Source: Bifidobacteriaceae bacterium
GTDB lineage: Bacteria > Actinomycetota > Actinomycetes > Actinomycetales > WQXJ01
NCBI GenBank assembly: GCA_031265345.1
Contig: JAISCU010000052.1
Coordinates: 1 to 10,490, forward strand
Direction: 5' to 3'
DNA length: 10,490 nucleotides
Shown here: positions 1 to 6,398 of the stretch, in pieces
Numbering within the stretch: the first letter of the stretch is position 1
Layout of the letters: each line of letters starts with the position of its first letter
Position numbers and translations under genes: made by a program
The notes under the pieces: model-generated
What the model saw: the letters and a program-made list of their open reading frames with translations, nothing else
Database searches by the model: none
What the model was told of the DNA's origin: nothing

Positions 1-198
1 ACGAGGTTCGCGGCACGAGTGTCGCTACCACGAACGCGTTCTACCCGCATTTCGGGTCCCCGCGGTCGACCCGGGCAGCCGCTCCGAAAGTCGAAGCGAC
101 CTTCACCCATCACGGAACCGCGAAGTAGGCTGGGCAGCTGTTTAGTCGACGGGGAACCGTCCTCTTGGCAGTTGACCACGTCGGCGAGTGATAGCTGG
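1..198. other. Stretch without a recognisable gene
   Basis: This stretch lies downstream of the stop codon of the minus-strand HdeD-like gene. Open frames run through it, but none has a recognisable product or a good ribosome binding site. Two short matches to the ends of the repeat family at 3369-5270 occur here: ACGGAACCG near 112-120 and GGGGAACCGTCC near 151-162. The rest of that repeat is not visible, so I do not call it a copy. I see no intrinsic terminator with a T tract. Confidence 0.5.
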
Positions 199-966
199 TC
201 AGGCGCGAGCGTCGGCCTTGAGCGTGAAGCCGTTGATGAGGTCGAAGATGCCGCCCACCAGCAGGGCTGCGCCCGCCACGATCACCAGCGGGAGGAGCGC
301 CTCGACCGGCCAGATGATCAGGATCGCGCCAGCCACCAGCGAGATCACCGCGAAGGCCACCGCCCAGCCGCGTCCTTGATGGCGGGGAGGCAGGAGGGCC
401 AGAGTCGCCCCGCCCTCCATCATCCAGGCGAACCCGATCAGCAGCACGGTGGCCAGCAGACCGAAGCCCGGGTTGCGGATCGCCAACGCGCCGATCCCCA
501 CCAGCAGCACTCCGAGGATCACGTTGAGCACTCGCACGCCGGCGGTGAATTCCGAATCGGCGGCGCCGATCACGATCCGAGCCACTCCGATCACGCACAG
601 GAAGATGCCGATCACCAGCGCGAACGCTTCTATCGACAGGCCCGGCCGGAACAGGATCAGGCCGCCTAGCACCAGGCCGGCCAGACCCCGGATGATCAGC
701 CAGACCCGGTAGCGCCCCACCGTCTTGGGGCTCAGCTCCAGTGGCACGCCCAGCAGCCAGACCGAGCCGGACCGCTGGCCACGCCCGGCATGGGTACCAG
801 GCCCGCCACCAAGTGCGCCACCAGCCCCGCCACCCGGTTCGGCGCCGAGGCCTGACCTGCGGTCCGCATCAGGCCCGGCAGAAGGCCCGGCGAAAGAGCC
901 GGCGCCAGGGTGGGCCTCGCCCCGGAAATCGGTTGAAGGACTCGACAAAGGTTGGGTTTGAGTCAT
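199..966 (-). CDS. HdeD/DUF308-like multi-pass membrane protein
   Basis: This 255-residue protein is predicted to lie in the cytoplasmic membrane. Residues 1-75 are rich in Gly, Ala and Pro and look disordered. Residues 85-245 hold about six hydrophobic helices (roughly 88-107, 113-134, 145-163, 168-191, 200-219 and 224-245), giving the paired-helix pattern of the DUF308/HdeD family. The turns RPGL and RNPG after helices fit the repeated short-motif style of this family. HdeD of enteric bacteria is linked to acid resistance, but the biochemical role of actinobacterial members is unknown and I do not transfer that function. The ATG at 966 overlaps the stop of the upstream MFS gene by four bases (ATGA), which supports this start and suggests translational coupling. 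The long N-terminal extension is unusual, so an internal start cannot be fully excluded. Confidence 0.75.
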   Translation of the reverse strand: MTQTQPLSSPSTDFRGEAHPGAGSFAGPSAGPDADRRSGLGAEPGGGAGGALGGGPGTHAGRGQRSGSVWLLGVPLELSPKTVGRYRVWLIIRGLAGLVLGGLILFRPGLSIEAFALVIGIFLCVIGVARIVIGAADSEFTAGVRVLNVILGVLLVGIGALAIRNPGFGLLATVLLIGFAWMMEGGATLALLPPRHQGRGWAVAFAVISLVAGAILIIWPVEALLPLVIVAGAALLVGGIFDLINGFTLKADARA

Positions 967-2606
967 CTCACTACTCCTCGATTCTGTTGATCGGCCACGG
1001 CGATTCCCCGATCCGTCCGTGGCATGTGTTCAGGCCTGACCAAATGGCTGACGCGCGGGTTGGGCGCGGCCAGGGCCAAGGCTTGACGTTCTAGCTCCCG
1101 GTCGTAGCCGGTGATGCGTTCCTCACGTTGGGCCACATGCTCTCCCCAGGTCGACAACGTGTACTGCTCCACGAACCGGCCGCGGTCCGACACGTCCTGC
1201 CAGAGGTCCCAGCTAACGGCGCCGGTACGCCGCCGGGAGGTCGCCAGCGCACGCGCGGCCTGCTCGAATGCCGCCACATCCTCGGCGGTGACGGAGTAGT
1301 CGATCTGGATCAAGACGGGTCCTGTCGAAGCCGGGACGGCGGCATCGTCCACGGCTTCCGGCATTGCGACGACCTGCCGATCAAGCGTGCCGGTGGTCCT
1401 GTACAGAGGCCAAACCGCCATGGTCACCAGGCCCAGCACCACCAGCGAGGTCGCGACCAGCAGCGTCGTGACGGGGCCGAGCCAGGTGGCAACGACGCCC
1501 CAGGCCATCGACCCGATCCCCTGGCCGCCCATGAAGACTATGGAGTAGACGGCCAAGGATCGCGCCCGAACCCACGAGGGCAGGGTCAGCATCATGGCGG
1601 TGTTGAGGACCGAGAGCACTATCACCCAGCCGACGCCTGCCACCACCAGCACGGCCAGCGCCCCTGACAACGACCGCAGGAAGGCGACCGCGAGCATACC
1701 CACGGCATAAACGGCGCTGGCCCCGAGCAACAACGCGTTGTTGGACAGCCGTCCCCGCAAAGACGGCAGAGCCAGCGCGCCCGCCACCGCGCCCGCGCCC
1801 AGGGCGCCCAGCATCAGCCCGTAGCCACCGGAGCTCTGCCCCATGACCCCGTGCGCGACCACTGCCAGCAGAGCCCACAGCGCGCTGGCCGGAACGACGA
1901 AAACCGCCGATCGAAGCGCGATTCGCCGGACTCCGGGCGCGTTGCGCACGTAGCGCAGGCCGGCCACGATGGACGGTCCCAGGCCCACCGACCCGCGCGA
2001 GCGCGGCACGCCCCGCCAGAGAGCCAGGGCCACTATGACCGACGCGAAACTGACAGCGTTGATCGCGAACAGCAGCGCCGGGCCGGACCAGGCCACCAGC
2101 GCGCCCGCCAGGGCCGGGCCGATCGCCCGCGAGATGTTGACGTTGGCGCTGGTGATCGCGGACGCGGACGGAATCAGGTAGCGCGGCACCAGGTCCGGCT
2201 GGATGGCTTGCCAGGCGGGTCCGCCCACCGCCGCGCCGCAGCCCAGCGCGAAGGTCAGCACCAGCACCATGGCCGGGCCGGCGTTCCCGGTCCACGTCAG
2301 GATCGCCAGCAGAGCCGCCGCCAGGGCCATGAACCCGTTCGACCCGATCAGCAGCCAGCGCCGATCGAGCGAGTCCGCCAGCACTCCGGCGGGCAAGGAC
2401 AGTAGGAAGACCGGCAGCAGCGCGGACGCCGAGACCAGCGCGGTCAGCAGGGCGGCGTGCTCACTTCCGACCAGCATCCATTGGGCGCCGACCGATTGCA
2501 TCCAACTGCCGATGTTGGAGACCAGTTGCGCGAGCCACAGCCACCTGAAGACGGAGATGACCAATGGCGCCATCGGCCCGGTGTGAATAGTTGATGTGGC
2601 CACCAC
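963..2606 (-). CDS. MFS exporter (PF05977/EntS-like) with C-terminal soluble domain
   Basis: This 547-residue protein is probably a drug or metabolite efflux transporter of the MFS_3 (PF05977, transmembrane secretion effector) type. The N-terminus has the family signature FRWLWLAQLVSNIGSWMQ (residues 20-37). Loop 2-3 carries the MFS motif A-like GVLADSLDRR (74-83). About 12 hydrophobic helices fill residues 15-402. Residues about 430-525 form a soluble tail resembling an antibiotic-biosynthesis-monooxygenase-like fold (TGPVLIQIDYSVTAEDVAAF, then SWDLWQDVSDRGRFVEQYTL). This tail is usual in PF05977 proteins, so it is not a novel fusion. The GTG start at 2606 is followed directly by a second GTG, and ATG at codon 12 is an alternative. 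The substrate cannot be read from sequence. The gene overlaps the HdeD-like gene by four bases and follows the ResR-like regulator after about 54 bases, so co-transcription with the regulator is possible. Confidence 0.85.
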   Translation of the reverse strand: MVATSTIHTGPMAPLVISVFRWLWLAQLVSNIGSWMQSVGAQWMLVGSEHAALLTALVSASALLPVFLLSLPAGVLADSLDRRWLLIGSNGFMALAAALLAILTWTGNAGPAMVLVLTFALGCGAAVGGPAWQAIQPDLVPRYLIPSASAITSANVNISRAIGPALAGALVAWSGPALLFAINAVSFASVIVALALWRGVPRSRGSVGLGPSIVAGLRYVRNAPGVRRIALRSAVFVVPASALWALLAVVAHGVMGQSSGGYGLMLGALGAGAVAGALALPSLRGRLSNNALLLGASAVYAVGMLAVAFLRSLSGALAVLVVAGVGWVIVLSVLNTAMMLTLPSWVRARSLAVYSIVFMGGQGIGSMAWGVVATWLGPVTTLLVATSLVVLGLVTMAVWPLYRTTGTLDRQVVAMPEAVDDAAVPASTGPVLIQIDYSVTAEDVAAFEQAARALATSRRRTGAVSWDLWQDVSDRGRFVEQYTLSTWGEHVAQREERITGYDRELERQALALAAPNPRVSHLVRPEHMPRTDRGIAVADQQNRGVVR

Positions 2607-2660
2607 CTCAGGCTAGGCACGGATTCGCGCCGAAGCCCGCGATGTGACGCAGGTCTCAGA

Positions 2661-3218
2661 CTACGAAACTCGCCGAGCGCGCCGCCGGGCCGCCAATTCG
2701 TCCATCGGCGCCGCTGCCGATGCCGTCGTGGCGGACCTCTCGGACGGCAGTTCCGCGAGCGTTCCCTCGACTTCCAGCCAGACCCTCGACACGGCTATGC
2801 CGAACACTCCCTGGCCGCCTTGGACCAGGTCGAAGACCTCGTCGGCGTTGGTGCATTCGTACACAGAGGCGCCGTCCGACATGAGGGTGACCGTGGCCAG
2901 GTCCTCGACCCCGCGTTCGCGCAGGTGTTGGACGGCGGTGCGGATCTGGTGGAGCGAGACGCCGGTGTCGAGCAGGCGCTTGACGATCTTCAGGACCAGG
3001 ATGTCGCGGAAATTGTAGAGCCGTTGCGTGCCCGATCCGGTGGCCGAGCGCACGGACGGCTCCACCAGCCCGGTGCGCGCCCAATAGTCGAGTTGCCGGT
3101 AGGTGATGCCAGCGGCGCGACAGGCCGTCGGTCCTCTGAAACCGATTGACTCGTCGGTGACCCGCCCGCCGAACAGGAGTCCCTGTTCGGTCGAGTGGCC
3201 GTTGTGGTCGAGGGCCAT
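2661..3218 (-). CDS. MerR-family regulator, Rv1830/ResR(McdR)-like
   Basis: This 185-residue DNA-binding regulator has an N-terminal MerR winged helix-turn-helix at about residues 26-100. It contains the diagnostic run RGPTACRAAGITYRQLDYWA (28-47), followed by RSATGSGTQRLYNFRDILVL (57-76) and KIVKRLLDTGVSLHQIRTAV (77-96). The middle part, SDGASVYECTNADEVFDLVQ (114-133) then GGQGVFGIAV (134-143), matches the M. tuberculosis Rv1830 subfamily as I know it, as do the overall length and the basic tail ELAARRRARR. Rv1830 (ResR/McdR) is linked to control of growth, division and chromosome replication and to antibiotic resilience. Transfer of that role here is inference. The ATG at 3218 lies about 40 bases downstream of the TSS implied by a promoter at 3265-3293. 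The ribosome binding site is weak (GAGAGAAAG, about 3226-3236). In related genomes a DUF151 nuclease gene sits directly upstream. Here the upstream neighbour is a divergent ATPase. Confidence 0.9.
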   Translation of the reverse strand: MALDHNGHSTEQGLLFGGRVTDESIGFRGPTACRAAGITYRQLDYWARTGLVEPSVRSATGSGTQRLYNFRDILVLKIVKRLLDTGVSLHQIRTAVQHLRERGVEDLATVTLMSDGASVYECTNADEVFDLVQGGQGVFGIAVSRVWLEVEGTLAELPSERSATTASAAAPMDELAARRRARRVS

Positions 3219-3264
3219 AGGAGTCGCTTTCTCTCGATGGGATTACTGCTAACCCGCTGTCTCG

Positions 3265-3293
3265 ACGCTAGGTGCCAGCGCCGCTCGGGTCAA
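3265..3293 (-). promoter_or_regulatory. Predicted sigma-70/SigA-type promoter of the ResR-like gene
   Basis: Read on the minus strand, TTGACC (3293-3288) and TAGCGT (3270-3265) are separated by exactly 17 bases. They match the -35 TTGAC and -10 TANNNT patterns of actinobacterial housekeeping promoters. A start site near 3258 would leave a leader of about 40 bases before the ATG at 3218. Its presence suggests that the MerR gene is expressed independently of the pgsA-ftsR operon, from which the ATPase locus now separates it. Confidence 0.5.
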
Positions 3294-3368
3294 TTCGCCA
3301 CGCCGACAAGACCGGCCGTTGTCTCAACGTCAACTTGAACCTGAACCTGTCCGGCGCCCGCTGTTCCG

Positions 3369-3518
3369 GGTCAGACGCCGGTCGGCCAAGTGCGAAAAGA
3401 CCTGGGCTGACGCGCCCGGCCGACCGAGCGGCATCGTGACCAGACAGGTGAAGGTTCCGCGTCCAGCCTTGAGTCTCGCTTCCCCATCTTCTACCAGGCG
3501 CACGATGTCGCTCGGTCG
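3369..3518. repeat. REP-like repeat cluster in alternating orientation
   Basis: Three related copies of one motif lie here. Copy b (plus, 3404-3438) contains CGACCGAGCGGCATCGTG at 3421-3438. Copy c is inverted: CACGATGTCGCTCGGTCG at 3501-3518 is its reverse complement at 17 of 18 positions. A weaker inverted partner is GGTCAGACGCCGGTCGGCC at 3369-3387, whose GGTCGGCC (3380-3387) pairs with GGCCGACC (3418-3425). Read on the minus strand, copy c is followed 47 bases after its ATCGT by CGGAACC (3459-3453). That is the same layout as the full copies at 3569-3662 and 5191-5270. Alternating close copies of a palindrome-forming element resemble REP/BIME clusters. The open frames across this stretch have no recognisable product. 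Confidence 0.65.
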
Positions 3519-3568
3519 TCTCCCCGCGCACCGCCCCGGTGGCTCCCGACGGCTGGGCGTCGCGCTCG

Positions 3569-3662
3569 GGGCTGACGCGACAGGCCGACCACGCGGCATC
3601 GTGCGTGGTGTGGGGCCGCGCCCGTGACACTCGCCTGGCCTGCGTAAACACGGAACCGCCCC
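3569..3662 (+). repeat. Dispersed repeat, full copy d, upstream of the ATPase
   Basis: This copy begins with a 35-base block (3569-3603) identical at 31 of 35 positions to copy b at 3404-3438. Its core is GGCCGACCACGCGGCATCGT. Forty-two bases after the A of ATCGT comes CTGCGTAAACACGGAACCG (3640-3658) and then a C run. The copy at 5191-5270 has the same core at 16 of 19 positions, the same 42-base distance and an identical 19-base end. Two small hairpins follow: GTCGC/GCGAC (3692-3696, 3704-3708) and GGCCTC/GAGGCC (3711-3716, 3724-3729). Confidence 0.7.
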
Positions 3663-3788
3663 CGTTTGGGCGCCCGATGGCCACCGGTCACGTCGCCTGC
3701 CCAGCGACACGGCCTCCCGGCACGAGGCCCCATGGGACCCCGGTGATCGATAACAACGCCGCCCGGAAATCGCATATCAAGATCTCCG

Positions 3789-3827
3789 GAAACCGTATAC
3801 TGAAGAACCCTGAAACCCTATACTGAA
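3789..3827 (+). promoter_or_regulatory. Paired 16-bp direct repeat with TATACT elements before the ATPase
   Basis: GAAACCGTATACTGAA (3789-3804) and GAAACCCTATACTGAA (3812-3827) differ at one base and are 23 bp apart, about two helical turns. Each holds TATACT (3796-3801 and 3819-3824), a good match to a -10 hexamer. No convincing TTGACA-like -35 lies at the expected distance from either. The pair could be two -10 elements or an operator for a regulator bound on one DNA face. The segment is also more AT-rich than its surroundings. Confidence 0.45.
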
Positions 3828-3863
3828 TACCGCCAAAGCAACGTTCCGAAGGAGGTCGCCGTC

Positions 3864-5144
3864 ATGACCCTGCGGGAGCCTGGATACCGGGACCGGCTCA
3901 TCGACCCGATCATCGACCGTGACTTGCGGGTGTTCGGTGCGGTGTCACTCGAGGGGCCGAAATGGTGCGGCAAGACCTGGACCTGCCTGAACCACTCGGA
4001 ATCGGCGTTCTACCTGATGGACGAGGCTAGCGACTTCGCCAACCGCAGACTCGCGGAACTGGACCCAGCGGCAGCGTTGGACGGCCGGCGCCCACGGCTC
4101 CTGGACGAGTGGCAGGAGGTACCCGCCCTGTGGGACGCGGTCCGGTTCCGCGTGGACCGCACGGCATCCAAGGGCTGCTTCTGTTTGACCGGCTCCACCA
4201 AGCCGAGGGGTGACGGGCCGAGGCACTCCGGGACCGGCCGGATAGTGTCGCGCCGTATGCGGCCCATGTCGCTGGCGGAGTCGGGGCAGTCCTCCGGGAC
4301 GGCCCGCCTCGAAACGCTCCTGGCGGGAGGTCGGCTGCGCCCCGAGCGCTCGAACGCGTCCCTGGAAGACGTGCTCGGTTGGATGTGCGCGGGCGGCTGG
4401 CCGGGCGTCATCGGCCTGGACCCGGACGAGGCCCAGGCCTTGGCCCGTAGCTACGTGGACCACCTCGCGAACTCGGACATGGCTGAGGCCTCCGGCGTCC
4501 GCCGCGACCCGGCGAGGACCCGTGCGTTCCTGCGTTCCCTGGCTCGCCACACCGCCACCCCGGTCCGTGTGCCTACGCTGCGCCGAGACATGATGGAATC
4601 TTGGGGCGAGAGCGCGACCGACCTGACGATCAGGCGGTACCTCGACGACCTGGCTCGGCTGTACACCCTGGAAGAAGTCCCGGCCTGGCAGGGCCAATTG
4701 CGGTCGAGGGCACCGCTCCGGAAGACGCCGAAACGCATGCTGGCCGATCCGTCGTTGGCCGTGGCGGCGCTGGGTGCGGACCCGGCCTCGCTCCGGGCGG
4801 ACTTGAACACGGCGGGATTCATTTTCGAGGCGATGTGCTTGCGGGACCTATTCGTCTACGCGGAAGTCCTCGGAGCGTCGCTGTCCTACTATCGCGATGA
4901 GGACGGCCTCGAGGCGGACGCGATCATCACGCTGGCGGATGGGACATGGGGAGCGGTCGAGGTCAAGCTCGGCCACGCGCAGGTCGACCAGGCCGCCGCG
5001 AGCCTCAAGCGACTCGCCGCCAAGATGGCCCACCCAGGTCGGCCGGCGCCCGCCATGCTGGCGGTCATCGTCGGCGTGGCCGGAGTCGCGGAGACACGCC
5101 CCGACGGCGTGCATGTGGTCCCCATCGACAAGCTCGGCCCGTGA
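3864..5144 (+). CDS. AAA_14/DUF4143 ATP-binding protein
   Basis: This 426-residue predicted cytosolic ATPase has a two-part structure. Residues about 20-135 form the P-loop domain: Walker A GPKWCGKT (31-38), Walker B PRLLDEW (77-83), a sensor-like LTGST (108-112) and the family motif HSGTGR (121-126). Residues about 195-375 form the DUF4143 domain. It ends in a PD-(D/E)XK-like pattern: FEAMCLRDLF (321-330), then LEADAIITL (349-357) and AVEVKLG (364-370), with D352, E366 and K368 as candidate metal/catalytic residues. The ATG at 3864 has an ideal ribosome binding site, AAGGAGG at 3849-3855, eight bases upstream. The family is common, often patchily distributed and functionally undefined. Defence or regulatory roles are guesses, and nuclease activity is unproven. 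The gene points against its neighbours, stands alone with no partner gene and sits between direct copies of a dispersed repeat, all of which suggests acquisition by transfer. Confidence 0.88.
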   Translation: MTLREPGYRDRLIDPIIDRDLRVFGAVSLEGPKWCGKTWTCLNHSESAFYLMDEASDFANRRLAELDPAAALDGRRPRLLDEWQEVPALWDAVRFRVDRTASKGCFCLTGSTKPRGDGPRHSGTGRIVSRRMRPMSLAESGQSSGTARLETLLAGGRLRPERSNASLEDVLGWMCAGGWPGVIGLDPDEAQALARSYVDHLANSDMAEASGVRRDPARTRAFLRSLARHTATPVRVPTLRRDMMESWGESATDLTIRRYLDDLARLYTLEEVPAWQGQLRSRAPLRKTPKRMLADPSLAVAALGADPASLRADLNTAGFIFEAMCLRDLFVYAEVLGASLSYYRDEDGLEADAIITLADGTWGAVEVKLGHAQVDQAAASLKRLAAKMAHPGRPAPAMLAVIVGVAGVAETRPDGVHVVPIDKLGP

Positions 5145-5164
5145 CGCGGCGGCCGCCCACAGTT

Positions 5165-5270
5165 GGGCGACTCGCCCGGCCGGACTGCAAGACGACCGCG
5201 CGGAATCGTACAGCGCGTGTGGACCCGGCTGCGGCAACCGTCTGAACTGCGTAAACACGGAACCGTCCCC
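5165..5270 (+). repeat. Dispersed repeat, full copy e, downstream of the ATPase
   Basis: This copy fills most of the 130-base gap between the convergent ends of the ATPase and ftsR. It has an upstream block GACTCGCCCGGCCGGAC (5169-5185), the core GACGACCGCGCGGAATCGT (5191-5209) and, 42 bases after the A of ATCGT, the end CTGCGTAAACACGGAACCG (5247-5265) followed by a C run. The last 19 bases are identical to 3640-3658, and both copies face the same way. The two ends are 1607 bp apart with the whole ATPase gene between them. Confidence 0.7.
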
Positions 5271-5274
5271 CGGC

Positions 5275-5922
5275 TTAGAGAGGGGCGGCTTTCAGGCGCA
5301 CCAGGGCGGCGGCCAGGCGGGCCATCGCGTCGGCGCATTCGGGGGCCGCGTCACGTCTAGAGGCGGTCGCCAGGGCGACCAGTTCAACCTGGCGCTGCGC
5401 CGAGTGGAAGACCGGTCTGAGATGCCGTAGCTCGAGCCCGAAGGGCGCCAAGTCCGCCACGGCCTCGACGGCTTGGATGAGCGCGCCATCGGCGGTCCGC
5501 GAATCGACCCCCGCAGCCTTGGCGACCGCTTCAACGGTCTCGCGCTCCTGGCCGGTGACGGTGGCCACGTCCTCCGGGTCTATCGGGAGGGCTCGCGGGC
5601 GGCGCGGCGCGGCCAGGGTGTGCGTCTCGCCGGCGGCGTCCAACGCCTCCAGGCGCGCCCGTATCACCTTGAGCGGCAAGAAATGGTCGCGCTGCTGGGT
5701 CAGGACCCAGGCGACGCGCTCGACATCGGCCTCGGAGTAGCGGCGGTACCCGGCGGCGGTCCGTTCTGGTGCCAGCAACCCCTGGTCCTCCAGATAACGC
5801 AGTTTCGAGACGGTCAGACCTGGGAACTCGCCACGCAGCGCCTCCAGAACCGCGGAGATCGAATAACTCGCGCGATGGCTCAGCCCCGCCGGCCAGGATC
5901 GCGCGCGAACCGCCCCGTTCAC
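5275..5922 (-). CDS. ftsR: MerR-family cell-division regulator FtsR
   Basis: This 215-residue transcription factor is the counterpart of Corynebacterium FtsR and M. tuberculosis Rv1828. FtsR activates ftsZ in corynebacteria. The winged helix-turn-helix covers about residues 19-95. Its key run is GEFPGLTVSKLRYLEDQGLL (31-50), followed by ERTAAGYRRYSEADVERVAW (53-72), both highly typical of this subfamily. A proline- and arginine-rich linker (105-115) leads to an all-alpha C-terminal region of Ala-rich helices (about 118-212). The GTG start at 5922 overlaps the garA stop by four bases (GTGA), so it is probably translationally coupled to garA. In related genomes the next gene downstream is a DUF151 nuclease. 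Here there is only the 130-base repeat-bearing gap and then the convergent ATPase. The identity is well supported; the regulon in this organism is inference. Confidence 0.9.
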   Translation of the reverse strand: MNGAVRARSWPAGLSHRASYSISAVLEALRGEFPGLTVSKLRYLEDQGLLAPERTAAGYRRYSEADVERVAWVLTQQRDHFLPLKVIRARLEALDAAGETHTLAAPRRPRALPIDPEDVATVTGQERETVEAVAKAAGVDSRTADGALIQAVEAVADLAPFGLELRHLRPVFHSAQRQVELVALATASRRDAAPECADAMARLAAALVRLKAAPL

Positions 5923-6368
5923 GCCGGCCTGGAGGGGGACGGATGGAACGTCAGACGGTATTTGCCGATCTGGACCTCGTCGCCGCCCCGGAGCAACGCT
6001 TCATCGACCCGCTCCCGGTTGACGTAGGTGCCGTTCAGGGAGCCCAGGTCGCGCACCGCGAAATCGGAGCCCTCGCGGCCGAAGGTGGCGTGGCGGCGCG
6101 AGACGGTGACATCGTCCAAGAAGATGTCGGACTTGGTGGAACGGCCGGCGGTGGTCGAATCGGCGTCGAGCAGGAAGCGCGATCCGGCGTTCGGACCCCG
6201 TTGCACCACCAACAGCGCGGAGGTCGCGGGCAGCGCGTCGATGGCGGCCTGCGCCTGCGGGCTCAAGCCCTCGCCCAGCGGCGCGTCGAGGTCGAATTCG
6301 GCTAGCCCGCCGATGGCCTGGGTAGAGTCAGTGCCAAAAGCTTGTCCTGAGTTCGGCTCCACTTTCAT
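5919..6368 (-). CDS. garA: FHA-domain protein GarA/OdhI
   Basis: This 149-residue cytosolic FHA protein is known in actinobacteria to inhibit 2-oxoglutarate dehydrogenase and tune glutamate metabolism until Ser/Thr kinases phosphorylate its N-terminus. The FHA domain (about 51-142) shows the phosphothreonine-binding residues: G75-R76-S77, SRRH (90-93) and N112-G113-T114. The lead-in SALLVVQRGPNAGSRFLLD is almost identical to that of known GarA/OdhI proteins. The usual N-terminal ETTS phosphorylation motif is changed: the aligned position reads D14-S15-T16-Q17. The GGAAGGGG ribosome binding site (6378-6371) favours ATG at 6368. A GTG at 6371 directly precedes it but would overlap that site. 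The stop overlaps the ftsR start, and the gene begins about 30 bases after the DUF881 gene, within one operon. Confidence 0.92.
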   Translation of the reverse strand: MKVEPNSGQAFGTDSTQAIGGLAEFDLDAPLGEGLSPQAQAAIDALPATSALLVVQRGPNAGSRFLLDADSTTAGRSTKSDIFLDDVTVSRRHATFGREGSDFAVRDLGSLNGTYVNRERVDEALLRGGDEVQIGKYRLTFHPSPSRPA

Positions 6369-6398
6369 CACCCCTTCCGGTCGAGTTCAGTCCCATAG

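Noticed and set aside
105..165. Further copy of the ACGGAACCG repeat family near the window start
   Set aside because: Only the short GGAACCG-containing end matches. The core and the fixed spacing of the full copies are missing.
19..669. Plus-strand open frame at the window start
   Set aside because: It runs antisense across the HdeD-like gene, has a Gln/Arg/Asp/His-rich translation typical of a shadow frame, and has no ribosome binding site.
2530..2606. MFS plus soluble C-terminal domain as a novel fusion
   Set aside because: A monooxygenase-like tail of this kind is usual in PF05977-type transporters.
3640..3658. The 19-base flanking repeats as att sites of an integrative element
   Set aside because: No integrase or recombinase gene lies between them, only the ATPase, and the 19 bases are just the end of a longer repeat present in more than two copies.
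3268..3826. Several overlapping open frames upstream of the ATPase, on both strands
   Set aside because: They cross the repeat cluster, are Arg/Pro/Gly-rich, resemble no family and show no trace of the expected DUF151 protein.
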